Source of the DNA: Alphaproteobacteria bacterium
GTDB lineage: Bacteria; Pseudomonadota; Alphaproteobacteria; Rhizobiales; Devosiaceae
Direction: 5' to 3'
DNA: 19,835 nucleotides
Assembly: GCA_018820005.1 (NCBI GenBank)
Contig: JAHJOS010000606.1
Span: forward strand, 1-19,835
Below the pieces are notes generated by a model. The model was not told the DNA's origin. It searched no databases and worked only from the letters and a program-made list of their open reading frames with translations. A program made the position numbers and the translations under genes. Of this stretch, positions 7,879 to 15,108 are shown piece by piece. Within the stretch, counting starts at the first letter, position 1. Each line of letters opens with the position of its first letter.

Positions 7879-7894
7879 TTAACGCTGGGTTAAC
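7879..7894 (+). promoter_or_regulatory. Perfect CtrA box upstream of the lytic transglycosylase gene
   Basis: TTAA (7879-7882), a 7-nt spacer and TTAAC (7890-7894) match exactly the alphaproteobacterial CtrA consensus TTAA-N7-TTAAC. The site lies in the 76-bp gap between nitroreductase and transglycosylase, 52 bp upstream of the ATG. A third TTAAC (7906-7910) and a GANTC-type CcrM methylation site (GATTC, 7922-7926) lie between the box and the start codon. Confidence 0.65.
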
Positions 7895-7946
7895 GTATCA
7901 ATGTGTTAACTCAGTGCATTCGATTCCCGAGGAATGACACCGCGCC

Positions 7947-8756
7947 ATGGGCGTCCAGCCGATCTCTGTGCCCCAAAGTCTGGCCTATGTGCTGACGGCC
8001 GCTGGCGACCGCAATGGTGTCGATTTCGACTATTTGCTGCAGACGGCCATGCGCGAAAGCAGCCTTAATCCGCAGGCCAAGGCGCAAACCTCGTCTGCGG
8101 TGGGGCTGTTTCAGTTTCTTGAAGGCACCTGGATGCAGGTGATGAAGGAGCAGGGGCCGCGTCTGGGCTATGGGCAATATGCCGACAGCATCCGGCGGAC
8201 CAGCGGCGGTGACTATGTCATCGATGATCCCGCGGCCAAGGAAAAGATCCTCAAGCTGCGTGAAGATCCGCAGGTCGCGGCCGATCTGGCGGCGGCATTT
8301 ACCAAGTCCAACGGGGATTACCTGCGCAGCCGCTTCGGGCGCATGCCCAGCGCGGGCGAATTGTATATCGCCCACTTCCTGGGTGCGCAGGGCGCTGAGC
8401 GCATGTTCACGGCCGGGCTGCAGAACCCGGACCAGATCGCGGCCGATCTGTTTCCCAGGCAGGCCTCGTCCAATCGCGCCATCTTTTATTCCAACGGGCA
8501 GGCGCGTACCATTCGCGATGTGTATCGCGTGCTGGTGTCAAAGCACGAGGTTGGCGATGCCAATGCCAATTTCGCGGCGCAGCAGATTGCAGGTGGCGCG
8601 CCCGCCGTGGCGGCAGCGCCGGCGCTGCCATCGCGCTTCTCGCCGGAAAACATGTCGTTCACCGGCCTGTTCAAGAACGAGCCTGAGGGCCTGCCGGCCA
8701 CCAGCACCGATGGTGGCGACGGCGGCGCGTTCTTTACCCAGCTTTATGCCCGGTAG
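7947..8756 (+). CDS. Lytic transglycosylase (SLT domain), no recognisable signal peptide
   Basis: Predicted to cleave the MurNAc-GlcNAc bond of peptidoglycan, giving 1,6-anhydro ends. The N-terminal half carries the SLT signature: AMRESSLNPQAKA with catalytic Glu37, and SSAVGLFQFLEGTW (the S-x-G-L-x-Q-x motif). A middle region (DSIRRTSGGDYVIDDPAAKEK) is followed by HFLGAQGAERMF, typical of proteobacterial SLT proteins of this size. The C-terminus is low-complexity Ala/Pro then Gly/Asp-rich, ending in FFTQLYAR. The 269-residue protein starts MGVQPISVPQSLAYVL, with no hydrophobic leader, so export would need a non-Sec route. Two in-frame stops (TAG, TGA) end the gene. The CtrA box upstream suggests cell-cycle or motility control. 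GAGGA lies about 13 nt before the ATG, an unusually long spacing. Confidence 0.9.
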   Translation: MGVQPISVPQSLAYVLTAAGDRNGVDFDYLLQTAMRESSLNPQAKAQTSSAVGLFQFLEGTWMQVMKEQGPRLGYGQYADSIRRTSGGDYVIDDPAAKEKILKLREDPQVAADLAAAFTKSNGDYLRSRFGRMPSAGELYIAHFLGAQGAERMFTAGLQNPDQIAADLFPRQASSNRAIFYSNGQARTIRDVYRVLVSKHEVGDANANFAAQQIAGGAPAVAAAPALPSRFSPENMSFTGLFKNEPEGLPATSTDGGDGGAFFTQLYAR

Positions 8757-8767
8757 TGAAACCGGGC
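8748..8767 (+). repeat. Short stem-loop over the transglycosylase stop codons
   Basis: GCCCGGT (8748-8754) and ACCGGGC (8761-8767) form a perfect 7-bp stem with loop AGTGAA that includes part of the tandem stop codons. No T-tract follows. It could be a factor-dependent terminator or an mRNA end-protecting hairpin, or chance in GC-rich DNA. Confidence 0.35.
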
Positions 8768-8931
8768 GGGGCCGGAGATCGTTCCTATATCAGTAAGGCG
8801 TTTCGTGCCGAACCGATGGCAGCCGATAGAGTTCCGCTAAAAGCTGCCGCGGTATCTTGAAGGTCAATTAACGAACATAGGGCGTAATCACCGCCAGCGA
8901 CTTGGCTCTGACCGGGCCATAGGAGGACGCA

Positions 8932-9087
8932 ATGCGAATTACTGTACTTCACTCGTCTGACTCCGTTTCGCACGGATTGCCGCGTGGATGGCTGGTTGCG
9001 GCGCTGGCCATCGGCGCCTGGGCCCTGGTTGCTCTGGCATGGTTCGGGCTTTCGGAACTGTTTTCGCTGGTTTCGTCGGCCCTCTGA
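8932..9087 (+). CDS. 51-residue single-pass membrane protein of unknown function
   Basis: The ATG at 8932 is preceded by AGGAGG (8921-8926) at 5-nt spacing, the best Shine-Dalgarno match in the window, which is why this very short frame is called a gene. The N-terminal 18 residues are polar and include two histidines (MRITVLHSSDSVSHGLPR). Residues 20-40 (WLVAALAIGAWALVALAWFG) form one convincing transmembrane helix with tryptophans at both ends. A short weakly hydrophobic tail (SELFSLVSSAL) ends the protein. It stands alone, 175 bp after the transglycosylase and about 100 bp before the DUF2336 gene, all on the same strand. No family is recognised; small membrane regulators of this kind are common and poorly annotated. 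Confidence 0.75.
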   Translation: MRITVLHSSDSVSHGLPRGWLVAALAIGAWALVALAWFGLSELFSLVSSAL

Positions 9088-9093
9088 TTGTCT

Positions 9094-9123
9094 GCTGCCT
9101 TTCGCTGCCTTTCGCTGCCTTTT
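9094..9123. repeat. Tandem repeat of a 10-bp unit, three copies
   Basis: GCTGCCTTTC is repeated at 9094-9103 and 9104-9113, followed by GCTGCCTTTT at 9114-9123. It lies just after the small membrane protein gene, in the gap before the DUF2336 gene. The unit length is close to one helical turn; it could also be simple polymerase slippage. Confidence 0.8.
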
Positions 9124-9186
9124 ATGGTGAACGCTTCCTTAAACCTTGGCCGCTAGGGTGATCTCCGCCGATGTGTGGAGTTCAAG

Positions 9187-10392
9187 ATGGTGGCGTATCA
9201 GGAGTTCGTGTCCCTTTCCCGGTCGCAAGACAGCGAGGAACGCGGTAGCGCGGCTCACCTTTCCGCGCTGGCCTATCTCAACCATGTTGGTCCTGCCGAT
9301 GAGCAGGCGGCGCTTTATGCCGCCCTGATCGGCTTTCTTGACGATCCGTCCGTCAAGGTGCGCGCCGCGCTGGCCTATGGCCTGCTGCATTCGCCGCAGG
9401 CGCCACGCCCCATCATGCTGGCACTGCTGCACGACAGCGCCGTGATTGCCCGGGCCGTGCTGCAGTATTCGCCTGTGCTGATCGATGCGGACCTGATCGG
9501 TCTGGTCAAAACCCTCGATGTGCCGCGTCTGGTCTCGATCGGCCAGCGTAGCCACGTCAGCGCGCGGCTGGCGTCTGCGCTGATCGCGCGTGCCGATGCC
9601 GGCCTGACCCAGCGCCTGCTGCGTCGCCCCGATATCGCTTTTCCGGCCGAGCTCCTTTTGACGCTGGCGCAGGGGCAGGGCGACGACGCCAGCATGCGCG
9701 GCACGCTGCTGGCCCGGCAAGACCTGCCCGCGGCGGCGCGTCTGCTGCTGGTGCAGCGCGCCACCGAAGCCCTGCGGCAGGCCCGTATCGTCAAGGGTGC
9801 CCTGGCAGCTGACCGGCTGAGCCGCGTCTTGCGGGACAGTGCCGATACCGCGCTCTCAGTCATCGGCGAGCGCGAGGCCAGCCGGCCGGGCGCAAGCTAT
9901 GTCTCCGAACTGGTGCAGACCGAGCGGCTCAACACCCGTCTGCTGCTGCATGCGGTTGTAACAGGTCACGTCATGTTCTTTGCCGACTGCCTGGCCGAGC
10001 TGGCGCAGACGCCGCGCGTCAAGGTGTTTACCCTGCTCGAAAGCGGCAGCCGGGCCGCGCTCAATGCCCTTCTGGCGCGCTGCGGTCTGGCCGAAGGCTT
10101 GCGCAATCTGTTTGCACGGCTGGTCATGCACGCCCGCGCCACCGATCTGGCCGATGATGCCGGTGCCCGGCACTATGTGGTGACCGCGCTGACTGAAGAA
10201 TTGATCGCCGAGCACGACGGGGTCATTCCCGCTGAACTCGAAGAGGCCTTCGCCTATCTCAGCGAGCAGAATATCGTGCTGGCCCGCAAGGCGGCGCGCG
10301 GGGTCATGGCGGCGTTTGCTCGGGAGGCTGATGCCACCCTGGCGCTGCCACAGGCACACCAGGACGCATGGTTGGCCCTGCCGGCGGCCTAA
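9187..10392 (+). CDS. DUF2336 family protein (HEAT-like alpha-helical repeats)
   Basis: A 401-residue, almost entirely helical protein. Recurrent helix pairs rich in Ala/Leu, such as FLDDPSVKVRAALAYGLL, ALLHDSAVIARAVLQYS and RSHVSARLASALIARADA, follow the spacing of HEAT/ARM-like repeats, as described for the alphaproteobacterial DUF2336 family. The C-terminal half (LLHAVVTGHVMFFADCLAELAQ, TPRVKVFTLLESG, GLRNLFARL) is the part most typical of that family. No signal peptide or membrane helix is present, so it is probably a cytoplasmic scaffold; no biochemical role is established to my knowledge. The ATG at 9187 is preferred because GGAG lies 6 nt upstream; a GTG 12 bp earlier is in frame. Its stop overlaps the stop of the convergent nadK. 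Confidence 0.85.
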   Translation: MVAYQEFVSLSRSQDSEERGSAAHLSALAYLNHVGPADEQAALYAALIGFLDDPSVKVRAALAYGLLHSPQAPRPIMLALLHDSAVIARAVLQYSPVLIDADLIGLVKTLDVPRLVSIGQRSHVSARLASALIARADAGLTQRLLRRPDIAFPAELLLTLAQGQGDDASMRGTLLARQDLPAAARLLLVQRATEALRQARIVKGALAADRLSRVLRDSADTALSVIGEREASRPGASYVSELVQTERLNTRLLLHAVVTGHVMFFADCLAELAQTPRVKVFTLLESGSRAALNALLARCGLAEGLRNLFARLVMHARATDLADDAGARHYVVTALTEELIAEHDGVIPAELEEAFAYLSEQNIVLARKAARGVMAAFAREADATLALPQAHQDAWLALPAA

Positions 10393-11165
10393 AAGCGGAA
10401 CTGCTCGCTCAGTATGCGCTCCTCCAGGCTGGTGCCCGGATCAAACAGCAATGTCACCCCATGCGAGCGGTCTTCGTAGACCGTGACTTCGAGCACGTTC
10501 TGGAATTCAATATTGTCGGCCACCGCGCTGACCGGGCGCTTGGCCGCCTCGCGCGTCACGAATTTGACCACCGCGCGGTTGGACAGGATAGCGCCGCGCC
10601 AGCGACGTGGGCGAAAGGGCGAAATCGGGGTCAGGGCCAGCAGCGGCGCCTCGATGGGCAGGATGGGGCCGTGCGCCGATAGATTATAGGCCGTCGAGCC
10701 GGCCGGCGTCGAAAGCAGGGCACCGTCGCAGATCAGCTCCTCGAGCCGGGTTTCCCCGTCGATCACGATCTGCAGCTTGGCCGCCTGATAGGTCGAGCGG
10801 AACAGCGATACCTCATTGAGCGCCAGCGCGGTCTTTTCCTCGCCCGAGGTATCCTTGACCTGCATGGACAGCGGATAGATGCGGGTGCGCTGCACCGCAT
10901 TGAGACGCTCTTCCAGCCCATCCTCGGAAAACGCGTTCATCATGAAGCCGACCGAGCCGAAATTCATGCCATAGACCGGCACGCCCAGGCGCATCACCTG
11001 GTGCAGTGTCTGCAGCATCAGGCCGTCGCCGCCCAGCGCGACAACCACATCGGCGGTGTCGATTGCATAGTCGCCATAGCGTGCCTTGAGCCGGTCAGCG
11101 GCAGCGTCGGCTTCCGGCGTGCCGTTGGTGACAAAGCAAATACGGTCAGCGGGTTGGCTGGACAC
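10389..11165 (-). CDS. nadK: NAD kinase
   Basis: Phosphorylates NAD+ to NADP+ in the cytoplasm using ATP; usually an essential enzyme. The diagnostic GGDG motif is at residues 45-48 (VVVALGGDGLMLQTLH), followed by GMNFGSVGFMMN, the NE pair at 117-118 (ALNEVSLFR), and DGALLSTPAGSTAYNLSAHGPI, which binds the NAD. The 258-residue length matches the short rhizobial type. GTG at 11165 is the preferred start because GGGAG lies 8 nt upstream; TTG at 11180 is an alternative. The first 148 bp are overlapped by the 3' part of the sugar ABC ATPase frame, and no clear separate promoter is visible upstream, so it may be the last gene of the sugar operon. Its TAG stop (complement 10389-10391) overlaps the TAA stop of the convergent DUF2336 gene. 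Confidence 0.96.
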   Translation of the reverse strand: MSSQPADRICFVTNGTPEADAAADRLKARYGDYAIDTADVVVALGGDGLMLQTLHQVMRLGVPVYGMNFGSVGFMMNAFSEDGLEERLNAVQRTRIYPLSMQVKDTSGEEKTALALNEVSLFRSTYQAAKLQIVIDGETRLEELICDGALLSTPAGSTAYNLSAHGPILPIEAPLLALTPISPFRPRRWRGAILSNRAVVKFVTREAAKRPVSAVADNIEFQNVLEVTVYEDRSHGVTLLFDPGTSLEERILSEQFRF

Positions 11166-11914
11166 GGGGCGGGCTCCCAAACAGATAGAGGCCTGCCTAG
11201 CATGCGCGGCCGGATGGAGCCAGCGACGAAGAGATTGTCAGGATCGTCATAGAGGCTGAGCGGGGTGCCGGCCTGTTCGACGCGACCGGCGCGGAGCACG
11301 ACGATGGTATCGGCCAGGGTCATGGCCTCGACCTGATCATGGGTCACATAGATCATGGTGGCGTTCAAATCGTGGTGCAGCCGCGACAGTTCCATGCGCA
11401 TGTCAACCCGTAGCGCCGCATCCAGATTGGACAGCGGCTCATCGAACAGGAAGACATCGGGCTGCCGCACGATGGCGCGCCCGATGGCGACACGCTGGCG
11501 CTGGCCGCCGGAAAGCTGGGCCGGGCGCCGATCGAGCAGGTGCTCCATCTGCAAGACCTTGGCAGCATCCCGGATCTTCTTGTCGCGCACATCCTTGGGC
11601 GTGCCGGCCAGCTTGAGGCCAAAACCGACATTGTCGTAGACGCTCATGTGCGGATAAAGCGCATAGGACTGAAACACCATGGCGACACCACGGTCGCGCG
11701 GCTCCACGTCATTGACGACGCGATCACCGATGCTTACTTCGCCGCCCGAAATGTCTTCGAGACCAGCAATCATGCGCAGCAAGGTCGATTTGCCACAACC
11801 AGAGGGACCGACGAAAACCACGAACTCGCCGTGATCGATATCGAGATCAACGCCTTTAATCACGGGGACTTCGCCGTAGTTTTTGTAGACCGAACGCAGG
11901 GTGAGGCCCGCCAT
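11018..11914 (-). CDS. Sugar ABC transporter ATPase (MalK/UgpC type), lacking the C-terminal regulatory domain
   Basis: Energises sugar import by the permease pair encoded just upstream. The nucleotide-binding domain is complete: Walker A GPSGCGKST at 36-44, Q-loop Gln82, signature LSGGQ at 134-138, Walker B VFLFDEP at 154-160, D-loop SNLDA and H-loop His192. Similarity to MalK/UgpC continues to DDPDNLFVAGSI near residue 233 and then stops. The family normally has about 120 further residues forming an OB-fold (TOBE/MOBE) regulatory domain, bringing it to 350-370; here the last 65 or so residues are unrelated, Pro/Arg/Thr-rich, and are read out of frame through the start of nadK. The ATG at 11914 has CGGAG about 9 nt upstream and lies 15 bp after the permease stop. 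It may still hydrolyse ATP, but with altered regulation. Confidence 0.9.
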   Translation of the reverse strand: MAGLTLRSVYKNYGEVPVIKGVDLDIDHGEFVVFVGPSGCGKSTLLRMIAGLEDISGGEVSIGDRVVNDVEPRDRGVAMVFQSYALYPHMSVYDNVGFGLKLAGTPKDVRDKKIRDAAKVLQMEHLLDRRPAQLSGGQRQRVAIGRAIVRQPDVFLFDEPLSNLDAALRVDMRMELSRLHHDLNATMIYVTHDQVEAMTLADTIVVLRAGRVEQAGTPLSLYDDPDNLFVAGSIRPRMLGRPLSVWEPAPCPANPLTVFALSPTARRKPTLPLTGSRHAMATMQSTPPMWLSRWAATA

Positions 11915-11929
11915 GATGAGAACTCCGGA

Positions 11930-12754
11930 TTAGCCCTTCACCGCGCCCTGCATGAGGGCGGCGACGAACTGGCGCTGGAAAATGAGAAACAGCAGGACAG
12001 TTGGCAAAAGAATTAGCAGCGAACCCGCGCACAGCAGCGGAACGTCGGTGCCCCATTGCCCCTGGAATGCGCCCAGCGCGCCCGCCATCGTGCGCTGCAT
12101 GGGGTCCTGCACCAAGACCACTGGCAGCAGGAACTGGTTCCAGGTCCACAGGAACAGCAGGATTGTCAGCGACATGATCGCTGGCCGGGCCAGCGGCACC
12201 TGCACCAGGACAAATTCCTTCCAGCGTGTCGCGCCATCCAGCTGTGCCGCTTCGGTCAGATCATGCGGCACGCTGAGGAAATGTGCCCGCATCCAGTAAA
12301 CGCCAAACGGCATGTAGAGCCCGATCAGCGGCAGGATGATCGCAAAGCGCGTGTTGAGCAGGCCCAGCGCACGCACCTCATAATAGAGTGGTGTGATCAC
12401 CGCCTCGAACGGCAGCGTCAGGCCGAACACGAAGATCAGATAGAGCCATTTGTATTTTTGGCTGGTCAGCTTGGCCAGCCCATAGCCGGCCATGGTGGCG
12501 ATCAGCACGGCAATGGGCACCACCCCCAGCACGATCAATGCGCTCGACAGCAGCAGCTGATCCATCTTGGCGACTTCGAACGCCTTGACGAAATTGCTCC
12601 ACTGCGGATCGGCGGGCCATTGCAGCCCATTGGGGTAAGTCCCCTGCGGCGCCAGAGCCGCCGACAGCATGCTCAGGAACGGCAGCAGGGTCAGCGCCAT
12701 CAGCAGTACGATCAGCCCGCGGGCCAGCAGAGTATTGGGTGTTGGCGCCTTCAT
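11930..12754 (-). CDS. Sugar ABC transporter permease (MalG type)
   Basis: One of two inner-membrane channel subunits of the importer. The 274 residues contain about six hydrophobic segments (for example GLIVLLMALTLLPFLSML at the N-terminus and a C-terminal LLILLPTVLLFLIFQ). The cytoplasmic EAA loop that contacts the ATPase reads TEAAQLDGATRWKEFVLVQV, followed by PLARPAIMSL. The ATG at 12754 is preferred because its ATGA overlaps the TGA stop of the preceding permease, the usual sign of translational coupling; an upstream GTG at 12775 would overlap further. The length and the motif QRQFVAALMQGAVKG at the end are typical of MalG-like proteins of carbohydrate uptake CUT1 systems. Confidence 0.95.
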   Translation of the reverse strand: MKAPTPNTLLARGLIVLLMALTLLPFLSMLSAALAPQGTYPNGLQWPADPQWSNFVKAFEVAKMDQLLLSSALIVLGVVPIAVLIATMAGYGLAKLTSQKYKWLYLIFVFGLTLPFEAVITPLYYEVRALGLLNTRFAIILPLIGLYMPFGVYWMRAHFLSVPHDLTEAAQLDGATRWKEFVLVQVPLARPAIMSLTILLFLWTWNQFLLPVVLVQDPMQRTMAGALGAFQGQWGTDVPLLCAGSLLILLPTVLLFLIFQRQFVAALMQGAVKG

Positions 12755-13686
12755 TTCTTGTCCCGCGTGAACCACTGCACCGGGGCAATCGTGATCAGCA
12801 CCAGCACCATCAGGACAATCGCGAGGGCCGACGCAAGGCCGACCTGGCGGTGAGCAAACGCCAGGCGATAGATCTCAAGGCCTGGCACGGTGGTCGTTAT
12901 TCCCGGCCCGCCCTGCGTCGAGATATAGACAATGTCGAAGCTGGCAAGCGCTGCGATCACGGTAACGGTGATGCAGACGCCGATTTCCTGCCGCAGCCCT
13001 GGCAGGGTGATGTAGCGGAATTCATGCCAGGGGCGCGCACCATCAAGGCGGGCCGCTTCATAAAGGCTCGCATCAATCTTGGTGATGCCGGTGACCAGCA
13101 GCATGGTGCAAAGTCCCAGCAGCACCCAGGCACCGATGATACCCACCGCAGGCAGCGCCCAGGTAAAATCGCCCAACCAGCCCCGCGCCCAACTCGACAG
13201 GCCGACAGCCTTGAGCGTCTGGTTGACCAGACCGGTGGACGCAAACATCCAGCTCCAAGCAATGCCGGCGGCGACCAGCGGGATCACCTGCGGCAGAAAC
13301 AGGATAGTACGGGTCGCCGTGCCAAACCGGCCTGCCATGTGTCCGCGGATCGCCGATGCAACCGCCAGTCCAAGCCCCACCGGGATCAGGGTGAAGTACA
13401 GCACCAGTTGAAAGGCATTGCCGATGATCTGCAGCAGATCAGCATCGGTCAGCACAGTGACGTAGTTGGTCAGCCCATGGAACCGCGCCTTACCAATCCC
13501 GTCCCAGCGCAGTAGGGAATAGTAAAAGCTCATGCCCAGCGGCACGAGCACAAAGCCGGCATAGGCGATGGCCGCTGGCGCGATGAAAAGCCATGCGGTC
13601 ATGGTGGCCTTGCGGCTCCCGCGGGAGGGCGGAAGCCGCACAGGCGGCCGCTGATTGCCCGGAACGGACGCTGTGTTTTCACTCAT
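12751..13686 (-). CDS. Sugar ABC transporter permease (MalF type)
   Basis: The partner channel subunit. The 311 residues begin with a polar, Pro/Arg-rich cytoplasmic tail (to about residue 29), then a first membrane helix (WLFIAPAAIAYAGFVLVPLG) and about five more. The EAA loop YEAARLDGARPWHEFRYITL is followed by PGLRQEIGVC, as in CUT1 permeases. FLPQVIPLVAAGIAWSWMF and SFDIVYISTQGGPG are also typical of the family. It starts 38 bp after the binding-protein stop and ends in a 4-bp overlap with the MalG-type gene. The Shine-Dalgarno match is weak (GGAA), so its translation may depend on the upstream gene. Confidence 0.95.
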   Translation of the reverse strand: MSENTASVPGNQRPPVRLPPSRGSRKATMTAWLFIAPAAIAYAGFVLVPLGMSFYYSLLRWDGIGKARFHGLTNYVTVLTDADLLQIIGNAFQLVLYFTLIPVGLGLAVASAIRGHMAGRFGTATRTILFLPQVIPLVAAGIAWSWMFASTGLVNQTLKAVGLSSWARGWLGDFTWALPAVGIIGAWVLLGLCTMLLVTGITKIDASLYEAARLDGARPWHEFRYITLPGLRQEIGVCITVTVIAALASFDIVYISTQGGPGITTTVPGLEIYRLAFAHRQVGLASALAIVLMVLVLITIAPVQWFTRDKK

Positions 13687-13724
13687 GGTTCATTCCGGTC
13701 CATCAGGGCCTGAGGCGTTAAGGA

Positions 13725-15026
13725 CTAGCGCGACAGCTGAGTTTCGTATTCCTTCTGCACGGCTTCGAGCAGGCCCGTGGGGGTCTGTTGGTCGCCGACC
13801 ATCTTCTGCAGTTCGGGCGTCCAGCCGGCGGCAAAGATGGCGCCGGTGGCATTGGCGATGAAGTCCATGGCGCCATTGTCCTTGGCCAGGGTCTGGCCAG
13901 CAGCCAACGAGGCCTCAGTCACCGAGCCGGGCGTCACGGCCGGAATGGCCAGGTCTGCCGGGCCACCGGGGTTGGAACCACCCACGGCAACATTGATCTT
14001 GCGGGCTTCCTCATTGGTGGCCACCCAATTGAGGAAGAAGGCAGCGCAATCGGCATGAGCGGCATTGGCCGCGATGCCAAAGGTCAGCGGCGCCGACATG
14101 GTGGCGTGACGGCCGCCCTCTTCAGCACTCGGCATGATGAAGAAGCCGAACTTGCCGGCGGCATTGGTGTCCAGATTGCCCGATTCCCAATCGCCGTTGA
14201 ACATGAACAGGCCCTCGCCGCCAATGAAGCGGCTCATCATCTGGAAATATTCGATCGCATTGGCGTCGGCGGGGAAGTAACCGGCCTTGATCCAGCTTTC
14301 CAGGTGCTCTGCAGCCCGCTGGTTTTCCGGCGTATTGATGGTGGCGCCGTCCTTCTGGAAGATCCAGTCGTTGATCGGCTCGGGCGGGCCATAGGCGCCC
14401 ATCAGGTTCTGCAGCGGGAAGGCGAGGCCTGCCGTGCCCTTGTTCCACTGCATGATCGGCTGGATGCCGGCGTCCTTGGCCTTGGCGAGCAGGGCGTCGA
14501 ATTCGGCGACGGTCTTGGGCGCCTCGGTCATGCCGAGCTGGGCAGCCAGTTCCTTGTTATAGAACACGCCGGTCATGGAATAGTTCAGGCCCATGGCATA
14601 GAGCGAGCCGGTGCCGCGGGGGCGCCCGCCGGGCTCGACGCGCAGCTGCACCAGCTGGCCGGCGGGAAACTTGTCCCAGCCGAATTCGGTGAAATAACCA
14701 TCGAGGTTGAGCAGCAAATCGTTGGCGACCAGGTCGGTCAGCGAGGGCAGACGCACCAGGTCGGGCGCATTGGCCTCGGACAGGATGCGCGGCGAGTTCT
14801 CCATCATATTGGCGAACTGGTCTTCCTTGATGTCGAAGGTGACATTGGGGAACTGCTTGGTGAATTCCTCGGCCAGCTTGCTGGGCAGTGGAAAGCCGGT
14901 CTCGAAATAGGAATTGAGGGCAACAGGGTCCGTGCCGCAGCTCGGTGCGGCCAGGGCAACGCCTGCCGTCGATGCAACGGTCAGGGACAGGGCAATGCGA
15001 AGTGCATGGCGAGAATGGGGTCTCAA
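13725..15026 (-). CDS. Sugar-binding protein of the ABC importer (SBP family 1)
   Basis: Periplasmic receptor that delivers sugar to the permeases. The TTG start at 15026 is supported by GGAGGAGG (15032-15039) at 5-nt spacing; the nearby ATG is out of frame. Residues 1 to about 27 form a Sec signal peptide (ALRIALSLTVASTAGVALA). The mature protein shows family-1 features: an early strand and helix (YFETGFPLPSKLAEEFTKQF), NAPDLVRLPSLTDLV, a hinge region around GLNYSMTGVFYNKELAAQLG, FMFNGDWESG and the lobe segment MSAPLTFGIA. The 433-residue length is normal. The first lobe carries an RG-rich loop (GGRPRGTG). It is the first gene of the importer operon, behind a TTGACA hexamer and a LacI operator. 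The substrate cannot be told from sequence; neighbouring glycosidases suggest an oligosaccharide. Confidence 0.94.
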   Translation of the reverse strand: MRPHSRHALRIALSLTVASTAGVALAAPSCGTDPVALNSYFETGFPLPSKLAEEFTKQFPNVTFDIKEDQFANMMENSPRILSEANAPDLVRLPSLTDLVANDLLLNLDGYFTEFGWDKFPAGQLVQLRVEPGGRPRGTGSLYAMGLNYSMTGVFYNKELAAQLGMTEAPKTVAEFDALLAKAKDAGIQPIMQWNKGTAGLAFPLQNLMGAYGPPEPINDWIFQKDGATINTPENQRAAEHLESWIKAGYFPADANAIEYFQMMSRFIGGEGLFMFNGDWESGNLDTNAAGKFGFFIMPSAEEGGRHATMSAPLTFGIAANAAHADCAAFFLNWVATNEEARKINVAVGGSNPGGPADLAIPAVTPGSVTEASLAAGQTLAKDNGAMDFIANATGAIFAAGWTPELQKMVGDQQTPTGLLEAVQKEYETQLSR

Positions 15027-15068
15027 CTCAACCTCCTCCAGGTCAGGGGTGCAATGGATGTTTCCACT

Positions 15069-15086
15069 TGCTAAATGGATTTAGCA
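15069..15086. promoter_or_regulatory. LacI-type operator in front of the importer operon
   Basis: TGCTAAA (15069-15075), a TGGA spacer and TTTAGCA (15080-15086) form a perfect palindrome. The same half-sites occur at 17261-17278 next to the divergent LacI gene. It covers the expected -10 region and start site of the binding-protein promoter, a position for repression. Confidence 0.85.
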
Positions 15087-15108
15087 CACGGAGGCACCGG
15101 GCTGTCAA
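15080..15108 (-). promoter_or_regulatory. Predicted promoter of the importer operon
   Basis: Reading on the minus strand, TTGACA (15108-15103) is a perfect -35 hexamer. At 17-nt spacing the -10 position is GCTAAA (15085-15080), a poor match that lies inside the operator half-site. The leader to the TTG start would be about 45 nt. Confidence 0.55.

Noticed and set aside
8873..9142. Extra CtrA half-sites (TTAA) before the small membrane protein and DUF2336 genes
   Set aside because: Each has only one TTAA half without a second at 7-bp spacing, which is expected by chance.
11018..11240. Simple frameshift as explanation of the ATPase truncation
   Set aside because: The other two frames between the end of homology and nadK contain no regulatory-domain-like sequence, one has an early stop, and about 60 bp is far too short for the missing domain.
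13788..15074. Long open frame on the plus strand opposite the binding-protein gene
   Set aside because: It mirrors the codon pattern of the real minus-strand gene, has low-complexity Gly/Arg/Ala composition and no ribosome site. The binding protein has clear family features and a strong Shine-Dalgarno.
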